From: Metarhizium brunneum
Lineage: Eukaryota; Ascomycota; Sordariomycetes; Hypocreales; Clavicipitaceae
Assembly (NCBI RefSeq): GCF_013426205.1
Contig: NC_089423.1
Coordinates: 2,108,001 to 2,172,000 of the forward strand
DNA length: 64,000 bases
Reading direction: 5' to 3'
Below are positions 58,001-64,000 of this stretch, piece after piece. Position numbers and translations under genes: made by a program. The notes under the pieces were generated by a model, which had not been told where the DNA came from, made no database searches, and saw only the letters and a list, made by a program, of their open reading frames with translations. Each line of letters starts with the position of its first letter. The stretch's first letter is position 1.

Positions 58001-59740
58001 TGATCCAGAGAAATTAGGACTGTCCTAGTTCATAAACAATCACTCTCTTTCGGTATGTCACGGTCCTCTGGTGTAGGTCGACCAGACACTCGGTGTGTGT
58101 ACAATTGGGCCTATCCTGATGCAGTGCCGGCATGGATATTGGGATAGGTTCAAAAAAAAAGAGAAGATCAGCAATAAAAGATCACCCAACACCAAAACAT
58201 GACTCAATGATAGCGTCACATTCAATTGGAGCTCACACATAGAAGTAATATAAAGCATCTCTGGCAACTTGATCTCGGATTATTTTGTATGCAACGAGGC
58301 GCTACAGAGTCATACGAAAAGTTTTCACGGTCTCCCATTCGTCGGAATCATAGAAAATACCATTTCAGTACCCTCTATTTGGCTGCCGAGACATGTCTTG
58401 CACAGTTTGAGTCATGACCAGGTATTTCCATAGTGCCGAGTCAACGACGCTCATTAAGTAAGATTTCATGGGCCTATCTTGGTCCCGTTTCCCGGTGCCG
58501 AGTCATATCCCCTTAATTTTATCTCCATAGGCGCAGCAAATTACGACAGGATTAAGAGTGGAAGAGCGAATAATCAAAAAATACCGCAGTGTTTCCTCGT
58601 GTTGAGAGACAACCGCCTGTCTGATGAAGGCAATTGACCTTCATGACAATGGCTCATGGACAAAATTATGGCTCTACTTCGGTCTTCAGCGCATGGCGTG
58701 GTTTGACTTTGGTTCGAAAATAGAGGTCTTTTTGGCACAATATGCAGAGGAACGCTCTGCTCACTTGAACATGGCGTTGACCATCAACCCGGGCTGGAGT
58801 CCTGTGAGTGTTGCCACTAGAGTACCTTTCGTTCATAACAGATACTAAGGGAGGGGAGAATAGTTTCAAAATAGAAACCAGGAGTAACCAGATTATAGGG
58901 TTTTTATCCCCAAAGACTGGCCTTTTTTTCGGGAACCCGAGCAAACTGCACCTAAAACTCGACTGACTGAAAAACAGGAAACCAAGAATATGGGGAAGCA
59001 AGCAGCTTTCGAATATCAAAGCGTTTCGGACGCCTGAGAGCGCTCGTCGACCTCCATTCGAATAGGAATCAAGATGCTTGCTATTCTCAGCATGATTGAC
59101 GTTGATTATCAGCACGGCATATGGTCAATCTGGATCCTATCGTCGATTTACTGTCTCAGCCACGGTGGGCAGACCCAAACCTAATCTAGCCAAAGGATTC
59201 CCCGAAGCAGCAATAAACGGGACCTTATCGGAAGTACGCGTATGTACAGTGGATGGTTCTTCGGGGTAGATCTGAGACAGGAGATTCTGCCTAAATGCGA
59301 ATCATGATACTCTGCCTCCGAGTTGTGCTGTTCGTGGTTTGGAGGCTTGGACGGACGAACGGCACGGACGAACAAGATTGGAAGTCTGCGCCGATGATGA
59401 AAAGTTTGAGCGCGTATGCATAAATGTTCGGATGCACAAATGTATCAATGCGTCACAACGAATGCACAGTGAGGGACACGGCAGCCACCAGACAACATAC
59501 CAACCAACGTCAGACTTTATCCAACAGACGTTGCCGGTGCGGGGAACATGCTCCTTCCGCCTTGAACTATCCGGGGCCCATCGCTATCTACTTATCTATT
59601 CATCTCTCTATCTCCCTTGTTCTGTCGAGCAGATATATCTTCAGCGTTGTTGGCATTAACGACAGGCTTTTGGGAGATTGGTTCCCCTACGGTCTTCGAT
59701 ATCGTTGTGCTTCCATTACTATCGGCAACATCACGAAAAG
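52007..59740. other. Gene-poor region of about 7.7 kb
   Basis: No frame here shows a domain, signal peptide or plausible splice network that I can support. The largest frames (54970-55521 and 58666-59115 on the minus strand, 56326-56763 on the plus strand) have no recognised family. Base composition shifts to AT-rich at about 57700-58700. CTAGGTA/GGTACC-type motifs occur at 55842-55875. It could hold regulatory DNA for the velvet gene, decayed genes or non-coding transcripts. Confidence 0.5.
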
Positions 59741-61414
59741 ATGACACTTACCCACGTCCCTGTGGTGCAGCCTGTGCCTCTTCCCGTAGGGAATGCTGAT
59801 TACGAGGCGGCCAGACGGGCGGTGCTGCAAAGGTTTGCGGCTGCTGTACCAGAGGAACTCCTTCTGCCGAGCAATACAATATAGAATCCGCCCAAGTCTG
59901 TCATTGGCATCCCGCACCAGTGTGGCCTCTTGTCCGAGGCAGAACTCGACATCACAGAGAACTATGACGCGACGGCTCTTGCGGAAGCCATCTCTTCCAA
60001 GAGATTGACATCAGTTGCCGTGGTCACTGCGTTTGCCAAGCGTGCCATGATTGCGCACCAGCTTACATGCTGTCTGACCGAGTGGTTCATGGATGAAGCC
60101 ATTGCACGTGCACAGGATCTTGACTATCATTTAGCTACCACGGGAAAGACTGTAGGTCCCTTGCATGGCGTCCCAATTAGCATCAAGTCTCATATCCCTA
60201 TCGCAGGGCATTGGAGAGACTTGGGCTACCTGGATACGCTGACAAAGGACACCAAAGACAGTCAAATGGTGGCCATTCTACGCAATGCAGGCGCCGTGTT
60301 CTACTGCAAGACGAACCAGCCACAGAGCTTGATGCACCTCGAAAGCACCTCGTTTTACGGAAGAACTCTTAATCCACATAATATTAAACTATCGGCAGGT
60401 GGCTCAACCGGTGGTGAGGCAGCCCTGATAGCACTCCGCGGGTCGGTTTTGGGCGTCGGCACAGATATTGGAGGTAGTGTGAGAGGTCCTTCTGCGTTTT
60501 GTGGCATTTATGGATTCAAACCCACAAGTTATTCGCTTCCGATGAAGGGTTATCTAGAGGGCGGCGTACCCGCTGAATTAAACGTCTTGTGTTCCACGGG
60601 CCCCATGTGTCTAACGCTGAGAGACATGGATCTCTTCATGAGCACCATTGTAGGGGCGAAACCATGGATTGAAGATCCTCGAATCATACCTATTCCATGG
60701 ACGGGAACGAGATGCAACACCAGGCAGCCGTCGGCACAAAAATTGCGAATCGGTCTTATGATGCACGACGGTGTCATCGTCCCCCAACCACCCGTCACTC
60801 GAGCGTTGAAATGGGCCAAATCACGCCTTGAAGAGGCAGCCTTCCAAGTAAAGCCATTTACGCCCTACAAAGTCGCGCAAATTATGAACAACATTCGCAA
60901 AGCATACTGGCCAGCCAGTACAAAATACGCAGACGCCCACCGCGCTCTTACAGGGGAGCCCAGACATCCTCTCACGGAATGGATTCAACGAGACGCTGCT
61001 CCTGTAGAGCTGCCTGCCACAGCCATCCTTGAGCAACGTCTTCTCCGTGACGATATACGTTCCATATTCTCATTGGATTGGGAGGATCAAGGTGTTGATG
61101 TAGTTCTATGCCCGGCATTCGTAGGACCTGCGAGTAGCCATGACACGGCATGGTATTGGGACTACACGGCAATGTGGAACTATCATTGTCCAGGAGTAGT
61201 TGTGCCCACACCAATCAAGGCACTGAAGAAGGGTGAGGAAGAATATGACGTGAAGTCGGCACTAAGCGAGGAGTGCGAACAGGTTAGGAAGCTATGGCAC
61301 CAGGGCGACTTTGAAAATGCACCTATTAATTTGCAGTTTGTTGGGAGACGATACCATGACAATGCGCTGTTCGGGGTGTTGGCTGCTGTGAAAGATGCAC
61401 TACAATTGCAGTAG
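59741..61414 (+). CDS. Amidase (amidase-signature family) interrupted by one in-frame TAG
   Basis: One frame runs from the ATG at 59741 (MTLTHVPVVQPVPLPVGNAD) to the stop at 61412-61414 and is broken only by TAG at 59882-59884. Before the stop it reads PEELLLPSNTI, after it NPPKSVIGIPHQCGLLSEAE. Both sides look like the normal N-terminus of fungal amidases, so the reading frame is continuous apart from the stop. The amidase signature is intact: Lys in PISIKSHIP, the SAGGSTGGEAALIALRG motif, GTDIGGSVRGP with the nucleophilic Ser, and GIYGFKP. The full length would be about 557 codons, normal for the family. These enzymes hydrolyse amides with a Ser-cisSer-Lys triad. A 75-nt phase-0 intron (GTACCA...CACCAG) could remove the stop, but its donor is weak, it has no branch site and it would delete conserved residues. 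Starting after the stop would leave no ATG until well inside the domain. Confidence 0.75.
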
Positions 61415-61699
61415 GTGAGTGTCATCACTGACTACACAGTGGTCAGGGTAGACGAGCATGACAACAGGCAGCGCGGGTGCGGGTAAAAGTGAACTGAAAA
61501 TGAGTCTGATATAATCCGAGTTTATTGTAAGTTGTAAGTCTATTTACTGGCTGGGCCTCAGAGGCGCTTAAACACCAACCGCAACCCCTATTAAGATCTG
61601 TTATTCTTTACCTTTTATTGTCTCGGCTCCCACTCTCGCATCTCCGTCGCCTTTAATCTCCCTTAGTATCACGACTTTGTTGTTTACGTCCGCCGCCAC
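61415..61699. other. Intergenic
   Basis: 3' flank of the amidase and leader of the F-box fragment, T/C-rich from 61600. No feature recognised. Confidence 0.5.
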
Positions 61700-62675
61700 G
61701 ATGGAGAGACTGGATCGTCTTCCGACAGAGCTGATGATTAAAATCGCCAACTCTGCTCCAGACCTCGTGACTCTCCATCACTTGACTGTCGCTTCAACTC
61801 GCATCTCTGAAGCACTCGACCAAATTGGCATGGAGATTCTCGAATCAGTCATGGATAACGACACTCCTCCTGAAATTCGGTACTTGGTCCGACTCGTGGC
61901 CAAAGTCCACGCCTGCACGCCAGCGGCCCCCATGGCCACGACATATGAAGAATTTCTGGATAGATACGTAATCAGCATTTACGGGACTTGTCTAGAATTA
62001 TAGCATCCATGGCACTTTGGCCGAATTCGATCCCTTTGTTGGTACTCCTCCTACCGAGATTGGTCGGGTGTCGGCGTACTCGCCATATCGTGTCAACATT
62101 TAATTTATATCACGCTCGCCTAGACACGCGTCTATTCAAACATGCGTATTAGACCAAGTCCCTTGCACAGAACGGGCTTCATTGTCATCGCCGGTGCGGA
62201 ATGACGACATTGTATGGTCGCAAGTAATATCGAGGCTGGTTCGCCAGGAGGCTCCAGGAGGCTGTACATGTATTTCGATTCCTTCAAACAAGAGCAAATC
62301 GTTCCTGCGGGTGACACTGGCTCCCGAGCATGGGACAACGCAAGCGCATGTTGAGCTTCATCCGAATCCCTGACGAGAAGATGAGCTAGCGAAGCCGTAC
62401 ATGCCGCTCCTTTGCCAACGCACCATGAGAGGCCTTGATGGGCTGGTCGCACATCAAGGAATACTTGAGCATAATGGTGTATAGAGATGCTGGCCGGCGA
62501 GTTTCTAGACGCGTCGCACTTCTCCTCGATCAGCCATATGCTCTCCTTGACTGACGAGGGCCGCGGCTTCCTTTTGCTTCCGGAGCAACTCGTACGGTTC
62601 ATGCAGTACGTCTTTCTGCGCGGCTTTCACGACGTGGTTTCTGTTTTAGTCGCCATGGGCAAGGGGTTGAAGTGA
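61700..62675 (+). pseudogene. F-box-type gene fragment, decayed
   Basis: The first 304 bases (61700-62003) encode MERLDRLPTELMIKIANSAPD, then LVTLHHLTVASTRISEALDQ, a clear F-box-type N-terminus as in fungal F-box proteins. After about 100 codons the frame ends. Further coding-like pieces follow in shifted frames: FDPFVGTPPTEIGRVS (about 62030-62075) and LSLTDEGRGFLLLPEQLVRFMQYVFLRGFHDVVS (62540-62650), ending at 62675. The spacing and order fit one former gene of about 1 kb with several frame breaks, but undetected introns could explain part of it. F-box proteins recruit targets to SCF ubiquitin ligases; this copy is probably non-functional. Confidence 0.45.
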
Positions 62676-63055
62676 CGCACGCGGCTTCTCATTCTCGATG
62701 TAGCACTGCAGTGCGGAGATCATGGTTTCGATTCGAACATGGTCATGTGGGGGAAACAACAGCAATCTACACAGCGGAATGAAGTTACTTTTGGAGGCTT
62801 GCGAGCGCCTCGAGTGAGCAAATTTTCTGATATTGATGATGACTGCAGGACTTTGTTGGAAGCCTTGAAAACCTAGGAAATTGGCCCTTTGTATACCCTG
62901 TTGGAACCCCTGAAGACCCCTGCTGTGACTCCCAACCAAGTCATAGAAAAAGCAACTATCGTGACCAACAGCCTTCAATTAGTATCACCTTTTTGACTCA
63001 ACATGTCATAGCCGCACCAGACTAAGGTGCCTGTCTGATGCTTGGTGAATGCTTT
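62676..63055. other. Intergenic or decayed DNA
   Basis: Between the F-box fragment and the phosphatase-like fragment. A minus-strand frame (62646-62978) has two near-repeats containing GFQQ and could be the decayed 3' part of the phosphatase-like gene. Not otherwise recognised. Confidence 0.4.
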
Positions 63056-63511
63056 CTAACGCTTTCCCAAGTCGCCGATAGTTGGGTTCGCAAATTCCAC
63101 GACTGGCATGGCGTGTAGGATGCTTGCGTTGCCGAGTCCAGATACAAGGTGCTCGGCATCTTCCTCGTGCTTAACACTGACTATATGGGCTATTTGCCGC
63201 TTCTTAAGGAATTGAACTGACTCCTGCGTTAGTCTTTGCTCCGAGTCTTGCCTGTTGTAGCGAGGCGCCGAGACGCGAAACTGCGTTGTGGGTTTAAACC
63301 ACTCGTGACGAGATTTCTCGTATGGTATGTATATTAGTCCTTCCAGTGTTTGCGATATGGCTATATTCTCGCGTACCTTGCGTTTTCTTTTCTTCTCCTC
63401 TCCTTTTTTTTTAAAAAAAAGGGGGGGTCCCATCGCGGTCATAGACACATCCAAGCCATCAAGCCCACCAGAGCACAATAGAAGCAATAGGGCAGCAATA
63501 CAATCCACCAA
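63056..63511 (-). pseudogene. Protein-phosphatase-like (DSP/PTP type) N-terminal fragment
   Basis: Minus-strand frame with YEKSRHEWFKPTTQFRVSAP, then RLTQESVQFLKKRQIAHIVSV, then MPVVEFANPTIGDLGK. From memory this resembles the N-terminal half of fungal dual-specificity-phosphatase-like proteins. The frame ends right where the segment leading to the catalytic Cys-x5-Arg loop should begin. In a shifted frame a short continuation (ALESIHQASDRHLSLVRL) then meets a stop, and no catalytic loop follows. The upstream part includes a G7/A9 homopolymer (63413-63428) that makes a Lys-rich, unlikely segment, perhaps an intron. I read it as a frameshifted relic, though an unusual last exon cannot be excluded. 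Confidence 0.4.
63413..63428. repeat. A9/G7 homopolymer junction
   Basis: A run of A directly followed by a run of G inside the phosphatase-like fragment, a likely site of slippage or sequencing length error. Confidence 0.8.
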
Positions 63512-64000
63512 AGCAGCCCGTTAGAGACGTCAATTGTTGCAACAGAGCCCTAGATGGCCCGCATCAACAGCCGGCCCCGGAATGACTTCATTTCGAGTAA
63601 ACCGGCGGGGGATTCGCATTTTGACGCGAAATTGGGATCTTTCGGTGCTGCCATCGCTTAAAGATGTTTAAGTCCTAAAGCCACACTCCCAAACGCCTTT
63701 ATCCGAGTCAACACATGGCCATGGCCGTATTCATGTGTGTGGAACAACACATCGCAAAGGTATAAATAAATATCGCCCATCTAGTCCCATGTAGCTCGTC
63801 CTAGTCATGCATTCACCTTTTGAGACAAACATAGACCTCGCTCCAAGCCGACCACAGCCGTCGACAACCGCATTCTCTTTGCAGGCATGCCATGTCAGGA
63901 TTTTGGTCTCGGGCCAGCGTTTGTTGCCATTGGTGGATTGAAACCGTTGATGCGGAAGCGGGACGAGCCGCCATGTGGGGCTCTCTGCAACAACATAGCC
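63512..64000. other. Right-edge region, possible promoter of a gene beyond the window
   Basis: A TATA-like TATAAATAAA lies at 63761-63770. An ATG follows at 63807, opening a frame of about 40 codons. Another ATG at 63892 opens a frame that stays open to the window edge. No family is recognisable in so little sequence. Confidence 0.3.

Noticed and set aside
58666..59115. 149-codon minus-strand frame in the gene-poor region
   Set aside because: Considered as a transposase relic, but no motif such as DDE or an HTH could be recognised.
59843..59917. Intron that would remove the amidase stop codon
   Set aside because: A phase-0 GTACCA...CACCAG pair exists, but the donor is weak, no branch site is visible and it would delete conserved N-terminal residues. 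Kept only as an alternative.

Overview
This 64 kb window is nuclear chromosomal DNA of a filamentous ascomycete. Genes are split by short GT...AG introns (about 50-135 nt) with CTRAC-type branch sites. Gene content includes a velvet regulator, a CFEM surface protein, a fungal rhodopsin-type (PTH11-like) membrane protein, BLM10, an SRP40 family protein, an Rsm1-type C3HC protein and an LYR protein. The protein style suggests Sordariomycetes, probably Hypocreales; that placement is inference. There are no ribosomal, viral, CRISPR or autonomous transposon genes that I can support. I see no confident tRNA.

Layout. 0-13 kb: an Rsm1-type C3HC zinc-finger gene cut by the left edge (-), an SRP40-type nucleolar protein (+), an unknown multi-pass membrane protein (-), an ADGF/CECR1-type adenosine deaminase-like protein (-) and a CDF metal transporter with manganese-type motifs (-). 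13-20.5 kb: an amino-acid permease (-) divergent from a fungal rhodopsin-domain protein (+), a 2.5 kb gap, then a tiny secreted protein (+). 21-27 kb: the proteasome activator BLM10 (-). 28-43 kb: an unknown 569-residue protein (-), a LYR protein (+), a Ser/Thr kinase (-) and a bZIP factor (+) behind a 3 kb upstream region. 44-52 kb: a denser block with a CFEM membrane protein (+), an Ntn asparaginase-family hydrolase (+), Tim17 (-), a GNAT acetyltransferase (+) and a VosA-like velvet protein (-). 52-59.7 kb is essentially empty of recognisable genes. 59.7-63.5 kb holds damaged genes: an amidase with one in-frame TAG, an F-box fragment, and a protein-phosphatase-like fragment lacking its catalytic loop.

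The genes are mostly independent housekeeping, transport and regulatory functions. I see no biosynthetic cluster and no clear new multi-gene system. Gene models were rebuilt by hand from splice sites and reading phase. Where every exon junction kept frame and family similarity I give exon coordinates. The most interesting points are the single in-frame stop in an otherwise intact amidase, a hidden last exon in BLM10 ending in a variant HbYX tail, substitutions at signature positions in the deaminase, bZIP and kinase, and many short palindromic TACGGAGTA-type elements confined to intergenic DNA.
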